Shown: in pieces, positions 36,234 to 46,497 of the stretch | Numbering within the stretch: position 1 is the stretch's first letter | Layout of the letters: each line of letters begins with the position of its first letter | Assembly (NCBI GenBank): GCA_020638995.1 | Contig: JACKHM010000003.1 | Coordinates: 992,001-1,056,000 of the forward strand | Reading direction: 5' to 3' | Origin: Planctomycetaceae bacterium | GTDB taxonomy: Bacteria > Planctomycetota > Planctomycetia > Pirellulales > Pirellulaceae | DNA length: 64,000 bases | Program-made: the position numbers and the translations under genes | The notes under the pieces: generated by a model | Database searches by the model: none | Told to the model about the DNA's origin: nothing | What the model saw: only the letters and a program-made list of their open reading frames with translations

Positions 36234-36818
36234 ATGCGACAAATCTTTGCGGCGTCTGTCCTGACACTTTTATTGAGCACCACGTCGTCCCTTCAAGTGA
36301 GCTCGGCTCGGGCGGCGGACGAATATGACTATGACTTGGTGCATTCGTCGGTCAGTTTCAAAGCACGCCACCTCGATATCAGCTGGATTCATGGCCGATT
36401 CAATGAAGTCAGCGGCAAGTTCTCACTGGATCGTGAGCATCCCGCCAAGTCGACGTTTGCCTTGACGATTCAGACGGCGAGTGTCGACACGGCTAACGCC
36501 GCGCGCGACGAACACCTGCGACAGCCAGACTATTTCGATACCAAACAGTACCCGACGATCGAATTCAAAAGTGTAAGCACGAAGGCCATCGATGGCGGCT
36601 ATGAAGTCACAGGTGACTTTACAATGCATGGTGTCACCAAGCAGATCACGCTTAAGCTCATGGGCGGCGAGGAGCACGAGTTCAAAGGCACGAAGCGGGT
36701 CGCGTTTTCGACCGAACTTTCGCTCAAACGGAGCGACTACGGATTTGATCCGAAAGCCATTGGCCCCATCGGCGATGCGGCCCTGATCATGATCGATTGT
36801 GAAGGCGTGCGCAAGTAG
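36234..36818 (+). CDS. YceI family lipid-binding-like protein
   Basis: A 194-residue exported protein: signal peptide to about SARA, then the YceI lipocalin-like barrel (YDLVHSSVSFKARHLDISWI, SVDTANAARDEHLRQPDYFD, VTGDFTMHGVTKQITL). YceI proteins bind polyisoprenoids or similar amphiphiles in the periplasm. The start at 36234 is preferred because AAGGA lies 9 bases upstream; an ATG at 36228 is too close to it. The next gene begins 3 bases after its stop, implying one transcript. Confidence 0.92.
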   Translation: MRQIFAASVLTLLLSTTSSLQVSSARAADEYDYDLVHSSVSFKARHLDISWIHGRFNEVSGKFSLDREHPAKSTFALTIQTASVDTANAARDEHLRQPDYFDTKQYPTIEFKSVSTKAIDGGYEVTGDFTMHGVTKQITLKLMGGEEHEFKGTKRVAFSTELSLKRSDYGFDPKAIGPIGDAALIMIDCEGVRK

Positions 36819-36821
36819 CTG

Positions 36822-37832
36822 ATGCCGGAGCCGTTGTTGTATCTGAAGGCGATGGGAGCTGCCGCCATCGTCAGCGCGGCATTCGTGCTGACGGTGGCGA
36901 TGATGCGGTGGCGGTTAGATTCGACATCGCGTGGTTTGACGTCGGAGAATCCTGCTTGGCAGAAGTTGATGTGCGTGGTGGGAGTCGGGGCTGCACTTGC
37001 GGTAGGCTGCAATCTACTGTCAATTCGATTAACGTGGCCGCCGTCTAATGCACTCGACCGTCTTGTAGTCGTTGTCATTCCGACGGCACTCGCTATCGAA
37101 ATGCTTGCGAGCTTCGGACGAGTGACGCATTGGACCGCGTGGTCGCTCCGAGTGTTTCTGGCTCTGGCCATTCCGAGAATCCTGCTGCACGGATCTGTTT
37201 ACCTGGGCGACTCGCGAGAAGCTTGGAATGTGCAGCAAACAGTGTGGGTGCTGACAGCATCGGTTGCGCCGCTGCTGACGGTGTGGGGCTTGATGTCCCG
37301 ATTAGCCAGCGTATCGCCGGGCGTTTCGAATCCTTTGTCGATATGTTTGGCCACCCAATGTTGCGGTCTAACGGTGATGATGGCTGGTTACATCAAGGGT
37401 GGCGCCGCAGCCTTCCCGTTGGCAGCAACCGTTGCGGCGTCAGCAATCAGTGCTTGGATTGTCCCGCAACGGGCGCGGCTCACCAGGAATTTCACCGATC
37501 AGGCGATCATCAGTATCGGAGTCGTCGGATTGTTCGGGCTATTGTTCATTGGGCGGTACTTTGGGCGGCTCTCAGCAGGCAAAGAGTTGTCGATTCTGCT
37601 CGCTCCGTTGTTGTGTTGGGTCAGCGAGATACCGTTGGTCCGGCGTCGACGTCCTTGGATAGTTGGCTCGCTACGACTAGCAATGGTCGCGATTCCACTC
37701 GTCATGGTACTTGGGGCCGCCAAAAAGGAGTTTGATCGCGACATGGCTCCGCTACTAGGGCGAGTTTCGAGAGCAGCAACTCGCGTTCACGATACTCCAC
37801 GCCTGGCTGTGTGCATCCGAAACTGCGATTGA
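36822..37832 (+). CDS. Multi-pass membrane protein, unknown function
   Basis: A 336-residue protein with about nine hydrophobic helices (for example AAAIVSAAFVLTVAMM, VVGVGAALAVGC, AIISIGVVGLFGLLFIG, LAMVAIPLVMVLGA). It lies 3 bases after the YceI gene. No family is recognised; a partner role with YceI is possible from context only. Confidence 0.72.
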   Translation: MPEPLLYLKAMGAAAIVSAAFVLTVAMMRWRLDSTSRGLTSENPAWQKLMCVVGVGAALAVGCNLLSIRLTWPPSNALDRLVVVVIPTALAIEMLASFGRVTHWTAWSLRVFLALAIPRILLHGSVYLGDSREAWNVQQTVWVLTASVAPLLTVWGLMSRLASVSPGVSNPLSICLATQCCGLTVMMAGYIKGGAAAFPLAATVAASAISAWIVPQRARLTRNFTDQAIISIGVVGLFGLLFIGRYFGRLSAGKELSILLAPLLCWVSEIPLVRRRRPWIVGSLRLAMVAIPLVMVLGAAKKEFDRDMAPLLGRVSRAATRVHDTPRLAVCIRNCD

Positions 37833-37975
37833 TCCCACAAAACGACCGCATTCCCCGCCTCCGATTGTAGAAACGGAAGGCCCAAGGGTGTATCTTGTCG
37901 AGTTATCGAGACTTCGTTGAAAGCCGCAGGCGGTGTTCTGGTGGCTACACGTCCTACAGGATCAGGAGATCTGTG

Positions 37976-39274
37976 ATGTCGAAGACGAAAACGCAACTTC
38001 ATCGGCGCGAGTTTTTGAAATCCACCGTCACGACTACGGCGGCGGTCGCCATGGCGCCGACAATTATTCCAAGCTCGGCGCTCGGACGCGACGGCGCAGT
38101 GGCACCGAGTGAACGTGTTGCCGTCGGAGGCATCGGCATTGGACGGCGCGGTACGTATGACCTTGGCTGCTTCCTAGAGCAACCAGACGTCGAGTTCGTC
38201 GCAGTCTGCGATGTGAAAGAAGAGCGTCGGTTAGCCGTTAAGAAAATTGCTGACACGAAGTACGGGAACTCGAACTGTGCAACCTATCGCGACTTTCGAG
38301 AGCTGCTTGATCGCAATGACATTGATGCTGTGCTAATCGCGACCGGTCCAAACTGGCACGCCACGGCCGCGATGACGGCTGCAAAAGCCGGCAAAGATAT
38401 GTACTGCGAAAAGCCTGTTACGAAGAACATTTCCCAGAGCTTAATCCTTGCTGACACGATGCGTCGTACTGGACGTGTATTTCAGGCCGGTACACAGCGG
38501 CGAAACCTGCCACACTTCGCGTTTGCATGCGAGTTGGCACGTACGGGCAAGCTCGGCAAGTTGACCAAAGTCTACGCGCATCCGATGGGTATGCAGGCAC
38601 TGATGAGCGGATGGCTTCCTGCTGAGCCTGAACCCGATCCGGAGGTTGTCGACTGGAATATGTATCTTGGCCCTGCGGCTTGGCGACCGTTCAATAAGAA
38701 GCTACTTGACGGCTTCAACTTTGAAAAAGGCGGTGGTTTCGTGGGGGCATTCAACGGTGGCGGCGTGTTGGAATGGGGCTCGCACTGTGTGGACCTTTGC
38801 CAATGGGCGGTTGGCGATTGCCTGCCTCCGGTTGAATACAATGTCCCCAAGGACGGCGAGCTTATCGCACGTTACGAAAATGGCACGGAGTTGATCTTCC
38901 GAGAAAAAGGGTGGATTCCACTCGGTTCTTGCCCGGTGCGTTTTGAAGGGGAAGACGGCTGGGTCGAAGCAGGTGACAGCGGCAAACTCGTGCTGAGTTC
39001 GCCGGCTCTGTTAGCCGGTCGAACGGTAGAAGAGATCGGTGGCTACCCCGCGACGTTCCATGTTCGAGATTTTCTGGACTGCGTAAAGACTCGCAGCCAA
39101 CCGAAAGGAAACGCGGACGCTGCCTGCAACGCTCACATTGCGTGCCATGCAGCGAACATCGCGTTGGTTTTAGGACGACAAGTCAAGTACGACAACGTAA
39201 CTCATGAGTTCATCAATGACGAACATGCCAATCGTTTGCGATCCGAGGCGCTACGTGAACCGTGGCGGCTGTAG
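37976..39274 (+). CDS. Gfo/Idh/MocA family oxidoreductase, Tat-exported
   Basis: A 432-residue protein; AGGAG precedes the ATG at 37976. The twin-arginine leader HRREFLKSTVTTTAAVAMAP is typical of planctomycete Gfo/Idh/MocA proteins. The Rossmann domain follows (VAVGGIGIGRRGTYDL, EFVAVCDVKEERR, YCEKPVTKNISQS), then the C-terminal alpha/beta domain (GGGVLEWGSHCVDLCQW). These enzymes use NAD(P) to oxidise or interconvert sugars; the substrate is unknown. It is followed by a HEAT-repeat gene. Confidence 0.92.
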   Translation: MSKTKTQLHRREFLKSTVTTTAAVAMAPTIIPSSALGRDGAVAPSERVAVGGIGIGRRGTYDLGCFLEQPDVEFVAVCDVKEERRLAVKKIADTKYGNSNCATYRDFRELLDRNDIDAVLIATGPNWHATAAMTAAKAGKDMYCEKPVTKNISQSLILADTMRRTGRVFQAGTQRRNLPHFAFACELARTGKLGKLTKVYAHPMGMQALMSGWLPAEPEPDPEVVDWNMYLGPAAWRPFNKKLLDGFNFEKGGGFVGAFNGGGVLEWGSHCVDLCQWAVGDCLPPVEYNVPKDGELIARYENGTELIFREKGWIPLGSCPVRFEGEDGWVEAGDSGKLVLSSPALLAGRTVEEIGGYPATFHVRDFLDCVKTRSQPKGNADAACNAHIACHAANIALVLGRQVKYDNVTHEFINDEHANRLRSEALREPWRL

Positions 39275-39332
39275 GAGCCCACGATTAGAGGTAGTTTTGT
39301 TGTCGACGAACTTCATGCTCAGGATCCTCACA

Positions 39333-41474
39333 ATGCACACTCATCCATTCGCTCGTATGGTCATTTCCTTCGTCGCTTTCATCGCCATCGCAGCCACGTC
39401 AGACCACTCGTCTCGTGGTGCTGATCCGGTCTCGGACAAGGAAAAGGAATTGCTGGAAGTGCTTCGTTCCGACGCGCCGAAGGTGGAGAAAGCGGTCACT
39501 TGCAAATTGTTAGCGATTCATGGTACCAGTGAATCAGTTCCCGAACTCGCGATGCTGCTGCCTGATCCACAACTATCTTCATGGGCAAGGATTGCGCTGG
39601 AAGCGATTCCGGGCGAGACCGCTGACGAAGCTCTGCGAAAGGCGGCTGAGTCACTGGACGGACTCCTGCTTGTCGGCACAATCAATTCCATCGGCGTCCG
39701 GCGCGATGCAGATGCAGTTGTGCTGTTGTCCGATCGTCTGCAAGATAAAGACGTCGAAATCGCGTCCGCAGCAGCTGTCGCTCTAGGGCAAATCGGAAAT
39801 GCAGCTGCCACAACAGTCCTTCGCCAAACGCTAGCCAACGCACCAGCGGGTGTCCGTTCCGCAGTTGCGGAAGGTTGCGTTTTGTGTGCCGAGCGACTTT
39901 ACGCAGCAGGCGATTCTAAGACCGCGGTCGAGATATATGACGAAGTCCGATCATCAGAATTGCCGAAGCAACGCATCATTGAGGCGACGCGCGGCTCCAT
40001 CCTCGCGCGCGGGAATGAGGGTATTCCCCTGTTAATCGAGCAGTTTAGGTCGTCGGACAATTCGTTCTTCCAACTTGCACTGAGTACGGCGCGTGAATTT
40101 CCAGGTGAGCAAGTTGACAAAGCGTTGGCAGAAGAATTGAGCCGCACAGCAGCGCCGAGGGCAGCACTCGTGATCCAGGCCATGGCCGACCGACCCAAAA
40201 CCGTCGTTTTGGCGGCCATTCTTGAGGCCGCCAGCCACAGCGATCAACAGGTCCGACTATCCGCGATCAATGCACTCGGTCGCGTGGGTGATGCCTCGTG
40301 CCTCGCTACGCTGCTGGACGCGGCTTCGGAAACCGATGCGGCGATCGCAGATACCGCAAAGGCAACCCTCGCGGCACTGCCGAGCGAAAAAATCGACTCG
40401 CAAATCATCGCCCTGCTTCCCGAAGCAAACGGGCGTCAGTACCAACTTTTGTTAGATCTCGTTGGGCAGCGTCGAATCGATGCGGTTCCGGAACTCTTGA
40501 AGGGGTTGAAGCATTCTGACAGTGCGGTACGCGGATCAGCATTAAAGGCGCTCGGAGAAACAGTTTCGATTGCGCGGGTTGACGTACTTATTTCGGCGGC
40601 GGTTTTACCAACGCATCCAGAAGACGCCGACGCCGCGCAGCAGGCCCTTCGTGCGGCAAGTGTCCGTATGCCCGATCGCGAGGCGTGCGCAGGGAAACTC
40701 GGTGCTGCCTTGGAGCTCGCACCGCCAGCGAAGAAAACAATGTTGCTGGAAATCGTGAGTGAGGTTGGAGGCCCCACCGCGCTGACCATACTGGCTGGCG
40801 CGGCAAAGAGCGGAGATCCCCAACTGCAAGACGATGGCAGTCGCCTGCTCGGCAAGTGGAATGGCGTCGATGCGGCGCCGGTTTTGCTGGACCTGGCGAA
40901 GACCGGTCCCGGGGAGAAATATCGAATTCGCGCGCTGCGCGGTTATATCGGCTTGGCCCGTAAGTTCTCGATGCCTGAAGCAGACCGAGCTCAGATGTGT
41001 CAGAACGCGATGGATATTGCCGGTCAGCCAGCCGAAAAGAAGCTTGTCCTTGACGTACTTCAACTGCATCCCAGCGTCCCAGCGCTCGCCTTGAGTATCA
41101 AAGCGATGCAGGACACTGGAGTCAAAGACGAAGCGACGCAAGCCGTGCTGGTCATCGCTCAGAAGATTGGCGACAAAGTCGACGTGAGCGAGCAGCTTGC
41201 TCAGGCGCGACTCGACAAAGTGAAATTGGAGATAGTCAAAGCGGAGTACGGAGCTGGCTCGACCCAAAAGGACGTGACTTCAATTCTTCGTAAGCACGCG
41301 GGAGACTTGCCGTTGATCATGTTGCCTTCGGCAAACTACAACGCGAGCTTTGGCGGCGATCCTGTGCCAGGAAGCGTCAAACAATTGAAGGTCCAATTCC
41401 GGATCAACGGCAAACCGGGTGAAGCAACATTCGCCGAAAACGCTTTGATCGTGTTTTCTACGTCGGGGCGATGA
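39333..41474 (+). CDS. Exported HEAT-repeat protein
   Basis: A 713-residue protein with a signal peptide (MVISFVAFIAIAATS) and many HEAT/PBS-lyase-like helical repeats, e.g. DVEIASAAAVALGQIGNAAA, DQQVRLSAINALGRVGDASC, DSAVRGSALKALGETVSIAR. The C-terminus becomes beta-rich (KVQFRINGKPGEATFAENAL). The ATG at 39333 has AGGA about 9 bases upstream. HEAT scaffolds usually bind other proteins; the partner is unknown. It follows the Gfo/Idh gene by 58 bases. Confidence 0.82.
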   Translation: MHTHPFARMVISFVAFIAIAATSDHSSRGADPVSDKEKELLEVLRSDAPKVEKAVTCKLLAIHGTSESVPELAMLLPDPQLSSWARIALEAIPGETADEALRKAAESLDGLLLVGTINSIGVRRDADAVVLLSDRLQDKDVEIASAAAVALGQIGNAAATTVLRQTLANAPAGVRSAVAEGCVLCAERLYAAGDSKTAVEIYDEVRSSELPKQRIIEATRGSILARGNEGIPLLIEQFRSSDNSFFQLALSTAREFPGEQVDKALAEELSRTAAPRAALVIQAMADRPKTVVLAAILEAASHSDQQVRLSAINALGRVGDASCLATLLDAASETDAAIADTAKATLAALPSEKIDSQIIALLPEANGRQYQLLLDLVGQRRIDAVPELLKGLKHSDSAVRGSALKALGETVSIARVDVLISAAVLPTHPEDADAAQQALRAASVRMPDREACAGKLGAALELAPPAKKTMLLEIVSEVGGPTALTILAGAAKSGDPQLQDDGSRLLGKWNGVDAAPVLLDLAKTGPGEKYRIRALRGYIGLARKFSMPEADRAQMCQNAMDIAGQPAEKKLVLDVLQLHPSVPALALSIKAMQDTGVKDEATQAVLVIAQKIGDKVDVSEQLAQARLDKVKLEIVKAEYGAGSTQKDVTSILRKHAGDLPLIMLPSANYNASFGGDPVPGSVKQLKVQFRINGKPGEATFAENALIVFSTSGR

Positions 41475-41683
41475 GTTCCGAAGTTAACATCGAGTCAACA
41501 AACAGGTTTGCGGACGATCGAGACAGCTGTCGATTGAACCACTCGTGCGTTATCCCGAGGCGAGCAAACCGATGTGAATCGGCCGCGTCGTTCTAGAGAG
41601 ACGTGTTCGAGTTCGGCTAAGAGAGAGCGGCAGGTGCCTTGCGCACGTCTCGCGAACTTTTTATCTCAATTGGAAAAATGACG

Positions 41684-43174
41684 ATGCGATCAATCTATCT
41701 AGGGTTTATTGTCGCGTGTTTGATTTCGTCCGCGGATGCCGCGACGAAGCCGAACATCGTTTATATCATCTGCGACGACTTGGGCTATGGCGATGTGCAT
41801 TGCCTGGCACCGGAAACGAGCAAAATTCCCACTCCAAATGCCGACAGGCTTGCGAAAGAAGGGATGATCTTCACCGACGCGCATTCAGGATCGTCGGTGT
41901 GCTCACCGACACGATACGGCATCATGACTGGACGTTATAGTTGGCGGACGCGGTTACAGAAAGGAGTTGTCACTGGATTCGCGCCAAGTCTGATCGCATC
42001 CGACCGCCAAACCGTAGCGAGTTTTCTGAAGCAGCAGGGCTATGTCACAGCAGCGATCGGCAAGTGGCATCTCGACTTCGAGTACCTGAATCCTGAAACC
42101 GGCGACCGATACACACAAAAGGAGCACAAGATTCCGCCAGTTGGCGCCCGCATACCGGACGGGCCCGTACACCGTGGCTTTGACTTCTATCACGGTTTTC
42201 ATCACGCGCGGAACATGGAGGCGGTGATCGAGAACGACCAAGTCATTGCTCACGACGATGTCGTCAACATGCTGCCCCGATTGACGCAAAAGTCGGTCGA
42301 ATACATCGAGTCGCGAGCGGGAAAAGCTGCCCCCTTTTTTCTCTATGTTCCCCTTGGTTCACCCCACACACCAATCGTCCCGTCGCCCGAATGGCAGGGA
42401 AAGAGTGGCCTCGGCGATTACGGCGACTTTGTCATGCAAACGGATAATGTGGTTGGCGAGATTTCGTCTGCGCTGGCCAAGCACGGTATGACAGATGAGA
42501 CGTTGGTGATCTTTACGAGCGACAACGGATGCTCCAAAGCCGCGGGAATCGAAAAACTCGCGAAGCAAGGACACTTCGTCAGTGCACACATGCGAGGATC
42601 GAAGGCAGACATCTGGGATGGTGGGCATCGAATCCCTTTTATCGTGCGGTGGCCAGGTACGGTGGATCCCGGTTCGCAGTCGGATCAATTGATATGCTTG
42701 ACCGATTTGTTTGCCACTGCGGCAGACATTGTGGATGCCGAAATGCCGTCCGATGGCTGCGAAGACAGCGTCAGCTTTTTGCCGGCCTTGTCGGGTCGGC
42801 CAATTAGTTCGAGTCGCGCGGGCGTGATTCATCATTCCTTCAGCGGTCACTTTGCCTATCGTCAGGCAAATTGGAAGTTGATCCTCGCGCGAGGTTCGGG
42901 TGGCTGGTCATCTCCCAAGGAGAATGAGGTGTCACCCGATGATCCAGTGGCCCAGCTTTACGACCTGGAAGCCGACCCTGGCGAAAGGAATAACCTGTAT
43001 CTCAAGCAGCCGGACATCGCGAAGCAGTTACTTGCGCAACTCAAGGCCGACGTTGCCAACGGTCGCAGTACGGTCGGACGAGAATCGAAAAACGATATCA
43101 GCGATATCGTCCTCTGGAAAAGCGGTAGCGGCTCCAAGCCACAGCAATCTAAGCGCAAGAAGAAATCTCAATAG
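41684..43174 (+). CDS. Sulfatase (formylglycine-dependent), arylsulfatase-like
   Basis: A 496-residue sulfatase with a short signal peptide (SIYLGFIVACLISSADA). The metal-binding segment is PNIVYIICDDLGYGD, and the signature CSPTRYGIMTGR has Cys73 as the expected formylglycine. IGKWHL and FTSDNGCSK follow, and ADIWDGGHRIPFIVRWPG completes the arylsulfatase A-like core. The C-terminus ends in a basic tail (QQSKRKKKSQ), unusual for the family. It probably desulfates an extracellular glycan. It is unlinked to the two sulfatases at the window start. Confidence 0.94.
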   Translation: MRSIYLGFIVACLISSADAATKPNIVYIICDDLGYGDVHCLAPETSKIPTPNADRLAKEGMIFTDAHSGSSVCSPTRYGIMTGRYSWRTRLQKGVVTGFAPSLIASDRQTVASFLKQQGYVTAAIGKWHLDFEYLNPETGDRYTQKEHKIPPVGARIPDGPVHRGFDFYHGFHHARNMEAVIENDQVIAHDDVVNMLPRLTQKSVEYIESRAGKAAPFFLYVPLGSPHTPIVPSPEWQGKSGLGDYGDFVMQTDNVVGEISSALAKHGMTDETLVIFTSDNGCSKAAGIEKLAKQGHFVSAHMRGSKADIWDGGHRIPFIVRWPGTVDPGSQSDQLICLTDLFATAADIVDAEMPSDGCEDSVSFLPALSGRPISSSRAGVIHHSFSGHFAYRQANWKLILARGSGGWSSPKENEVSPDDPVAQLYDLEADPGERNNLYLKQPDIAKQLLAQLKADVANGRSTVGRESKNDISDIVLWKSGSGSKPQQSKRKKKSQ

Positions 43175-43299
43175 ACTGTCCGACTCGGTGGTTGGAAAAC
43201 CTTTACGAACCAAGGTCGTTCACGAAATTGGCTTTTGAATTGCCGATCGGCTATAAGGTAGTCCTTGCCAAAACTCCTTCACGCCGGAGATCCCCACGC

Positions 43300-45606
43300 A
43301 TGTATCGCCTTCCGCTACTGTTCCTCTTTACGGCTCTTACCGTCACAAATCTGCTACGCGCACAGACGAACGAAATCTATCCGGGCACGACACCGCTTAC
43401 CGTTGACGGTGACATCGCCTCGCAGATGATCGACGGCGTTGATCGCTTTCTACTACGAGAGATCGACGCGTCGGTCGAAGAACGCGCAGAGCATTGGAAT
43501 CGCGATTTTTCATCGCCGGAGGCATACAACAAGTCCATCGAGCCGAACCGCACGCGATTGGCGCACATTCTTGGAGTGCGAGACGAACGTGTTCCTTTCG
43601 ATTCACCGGAACTTATCGCCACAACCAACACACCGGCGCTGGTTGGCAAAGGCGATGGATTTGAAGTCTTTGCCGTTCGCTGGCCGGTATTTGGGAATGT
43701 ACACGGCGAAGGACTATTGCTCGTGCCAGATAGCGGAGCGCCCATTGCCGACATCGTCGCCGTTCCGGATGCCGATCAAACCCCGGAACAAATCGTCGGA
43801 CTCACGGAAGGAGTACCCATCGAATCGCAGTTCGCGCGACGATTGGCGGAGAACGGTTGCCGAGTCATCGTGCCGACTTTGATAAGCCGCGAAATGAAAC
43901 GCCGCGCTCCGCCCGGCCAGGGCGGGCGAGCGAATATGACGAACCGAGAGTATATCTATCGGTCGGCGTTCGAGATGGGAAGGCATTTGATCGGCTACGA
44001 AGTTCAAAAGGTGCTGGCAGCCGTCGACTGGTTTGCAAAGGATGTAGGCGAGCGAGATCCGCGCATCGGTGTCATCGGATACGGCGAAGGCGGGATGCTA
44101 ACGCTCTATGCCGGGGCACTCGACCCGCGAGTCGACGCGACATGTGTGAGCGGTTACTTCGGCACTCGCGAAAACATTTGGGCACAGCCGCTCGATCGCA
44201 ATGTGTTCGGACTTCTAACGCAATTTGGTGACGCAGAATTGGCGTTGATGCATCGTCACCTTGTGATCGACGATGCTATTGGGCCCATCGCGGAATTTCC
44301 CAGTGATGGCGGGGCGCCCGCGAGTCTTACCGCATCAGTCAATGCATCATCAGAAGTCGCGAGAGTCATGACAGGGACAATGAAGGAACGAACGGGCAGG
44401 TCCGGAACAGGCGGATCGATCGTCGTCTTGACCAGTATCCCGCGAGATCAGCTGGCATTTTGTCGTGACGAAGTCTTGCAAACGCTGCTTGTTAAATTGC
44501 AAACCGCCGCAGCGTTTGTACCGAATGGAGCGGCTCCAAAGTCGTTCGCAGGCGTTTCCGACGGTCTGGATCGACAGCAACGCCAACTAGATGAACTTGA
44601 TCGCTACACTCAACATTTGCTTCACGAGAGTCCTTTCGTCCGCAAAGAGTTCGTGAAGAAGCTCGACACATCGTCCGTCGAAGCCTACGAGAAAAGCGTG
44701 GAAGCGTATCGCGACATCTTCCGCGATGAAGTTATCGGCAGCTTTGATCATGATTTACTGCCATTCAACACGCGCTCTCGCAAATCTTGGGAAACGGAGA
44801 AATGGACGGGGTATGAAGTCATGCTCGACGTGTTCCCCGATGTGTTTGCGTATGGGGCATTGCTGGTTCCCAAAGATATATCGGAAGGCGAGCGGCGACC
44901 GGTCGTTGTCTGCCAACACGGTCTCGAAGGCAGGCCGACAGATGTGTTTCTAGACGATCATCGAGCGTATCACGACTTCGCTGCCAAATTGTGCGAGCAA
45001 GGGTTCATCACATTTGCACCGCAAAACATCTACATCTTCAAAGATCGCTTTCGTACGCTGCAGCGCAAAGCAAACTCGGTCGGCAAGACGCTATTCTCGG
45101 TGATGGTCCCACAACACCAGCAGATCGTGAATTGGCTGAAGACGCAGCCGAACGTGGATCCGGATCGGATTGCGTTTTATGGCTTGAGCTACGGCGGCAA
45201 GTCGGCGATGCGGATTCCAGCTCTTGTGACCGATTACTGCCTCTCCATTTGTTCGGCAGACTTCAATGAATGGGTGCTAAAAAATGCCAGCACTCGTCAT
45301 AACTTCAGCTACGTCTGGACCGGCGAGTATGAAATCTTTGAGTTCGATCTTGGCAGCACGTTTAACTATGCCGAGATGGCAGCCTTGATTTGTCCCCGCC
45401 CATTCATGGTCGAACGAGGGCACTTTGATGGCGTTGGGGAAGATGAATGGGTGGCCTATGAATACGCCAAAATCCGGCACCTGTATCAGGCCAAGTTAGG
45501 AATCGGTGACCGCACAGAAATCGAATGGTTTGTTGGCCCGCACACGATCAACGGGCAAGGGACGTTCGAGTTCCTGCACAAACACTTGAATTGGCCAAAG
45601 CGGTAA
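43300..45606 (+). CDS. Exported double alpha/beta-hydrolase (acetyl xylan esterase-like)
   Basis: A 768-residue protein with a signal peptide (LPLLFLFTALTVTNLLRA) and two hydrolase folds in tandem. The first (about 60-400) has the elbow VIGYGEGG, with Gly262 where the nucleophile Ser should be. The second (about 440-760) has IAFYGLSYGGKSA with Ser630 intact, PVVVCQHGLEGRPTD, and His in FVGPHTINGQG. The second domain resembles dienelactone-hydrolase/acetyl xylan esterase-like enzymes. The first is predicted catalytically dead and may be structural. It likely de-esterifies plant or algal polysaccharides. Confidence 0.83.
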   Translation: MYRLPLLFLFTALTVTNLLRAQTNEIYPGTTPLTVDGDIASQMIDGVDRFLLREIDASVEERAEHWNRDFSSPEAYNKSIEPNRTRLAHILGVRDERVPFDSPELIATTNTPALVGKGDGFEVFAVRWPVFGNVHGEGLLLVPDSGAPIADIVAVPDADQTPEQIVGLTEGVPIESQFARRLAENGCRVIVPTLISREMKRRAPPGQGGRANMTNREYIYRSAFEMGRHLIGYEVQKVLAAVDWFAKDVGERDPRIGVIGYGEGGMLTLYAGALDPRVDATCVSGYFGTRENIWAQPLDRNVFGLLTQFGDAELALMHRHLVIDDAIGPIAEFPSDGGAPASLTASVNASSEVARVMTGTMKERTGRSGTGGSIVVLTSIPRDQLAFCRDEVLQTLLVKLQTAAAFVPNGAAPKSFAGVSDGLDRQQRQLDELDRYTQHLLHESPFVRKEFVKKLDTSSVEAYEKSVEAYRDIFRDEVIGSFDHDLLPFNTRSRKSWETEKWTGYEVMLDVFPDVFAYGALLVPKDISEGERRPVVVCQHGLEGRPTDVFLDDHRAYHDFAAKLCEQGFITFAPQNIYIFKDRFRTLQRKANSVGKTLFSVMVPQHQQIVNWLKTQPNVDPDRIAFYGLSYGGKSAMRIPALVTDYCLSICSADFNEWVLKNASTRHNFSYVWTGEYEIFEFDLGSTFNYAEMAALICPRPFMVERGHFDGVGEDEWVAYEYAKIRHLYQAKLGIGDRTEIEWFVGPHTINGQGTFEFLHKHLNWPKR

Positions 45607-45663
45607 AGGGTCCGTTGGGCCGGTTTATTCGATGCCTGAGGCCCATTTGGGGCACAAACCTCC

Positions 45664-46485
45664 CTACGCGATCAACCCGCGCAGATACCGAGCACTTTTG
45701 ATCGCTGCCTCATCCGGACCCATGATGTGAGCGTAGTGTTGGTGTACGGTCAGATAGCCGTCGTAGCCAACTGCTTTCAAGCCTTCAATCGCCGCGACGA
45801 AGTCGACGCCACCGGGTTCCCACAGCGGAAGGTGGTGAAAGCGTGCTGGCCCGCGGCACCAGGTCTCAAGCTCTTCGGGGCCGTCCGCGTCTAGGCGATG
45901 ATTCTGGACGTAAGCGTTCATCAGAAAGGGTTGGAGTCGTTGTAAGCCCGTCAGGTCGTAGGGCTCGCCGCACAACATCAAGTTCGCCGGTTCGTAGATT
46001 AGGCCAAAATTAGGCCGGTCGATATCGTGCAAGACTTCGAGCGATCGATCAATTTGCTCGAACAGTGTCGTCGTGTGACATTGATGCGCTAGTCGTATGT
46101 TACGTTCCGCAGCCTGCTCAGCCGCCATGCGCGCAAACGGAACATCCGCAGGTTGCTTTAGGCAAACACGAATCAGGTCGCAGCCCAAGGCTGTTGCAAC
46201 ATCCAAACTTGGCCCAATGTTACGTAGGCTGTTTGGCCCGTTATCGTTGTTCAAAGGTACGTCGCAATCGGCGGTTACCATCGAGACCACCAGGCCAGCT
46301 TGCTCGACTTGATCGCGGATCTTTCGCAGATCGTCAGGCGGTGTCTGTATTCCTGCGGCGCTTGCTCGCATACAGATGGCCTCATAGCCGTTTTCGACGG
46401 CCAATCGCAGGAGTTCTGACAAGTCGATATTCAACTTGGTTTTGCAGGCCGATTCTGCGATTCGCACCGACAAGGACAATTTCAA
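45664..46485 (-). CDS. Sugar phosphate isomerase/epimerase (xylose isomerase-like TIM barrel)
   Basis: A 273-residue TIM-barrel protein of the AP endonuclease-2/xylose-isomerase superfamily. Metal-ligand candidates are in FGLIYEPANLM (Glu), YVQNHRLDADG (His), LAHQCHTTTLF (His) and YLTVHQHYAHIM. It starts 12 bases after the selenoprotein gene and lies in one run with hemH. The substrate is unknown; members epimerise or isomerise sugars or inosose-type compounds. Confidence 0.85.
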   Translation of the reverse strand: MKLSLSVRIAESACKTKLNIDLSELLRLAVENGYEAICMRASAAGIQTPPDDLRKIRDQVEQAGLVVSMVTADCDVPLNNDNGPNSLRNIGPSLDVATALGCDLIRVCLKQPADVPFARMAAEQAAERNIRLAHQCHTTTLFEQIDRSLEVLHDIDRPNFGLIYEPANLMLCGEPYDLTGLQRLQPFLMNAYVQNHRLDADGPEELETWCRGPARFHHLPLWEPGGVDFVAAIEGLKAVGYDGYLTVHQHYAHIMGPDEAAIKSARYLRGLIA

Positions 46486-46497
46486 CGGTCCGCTCCC

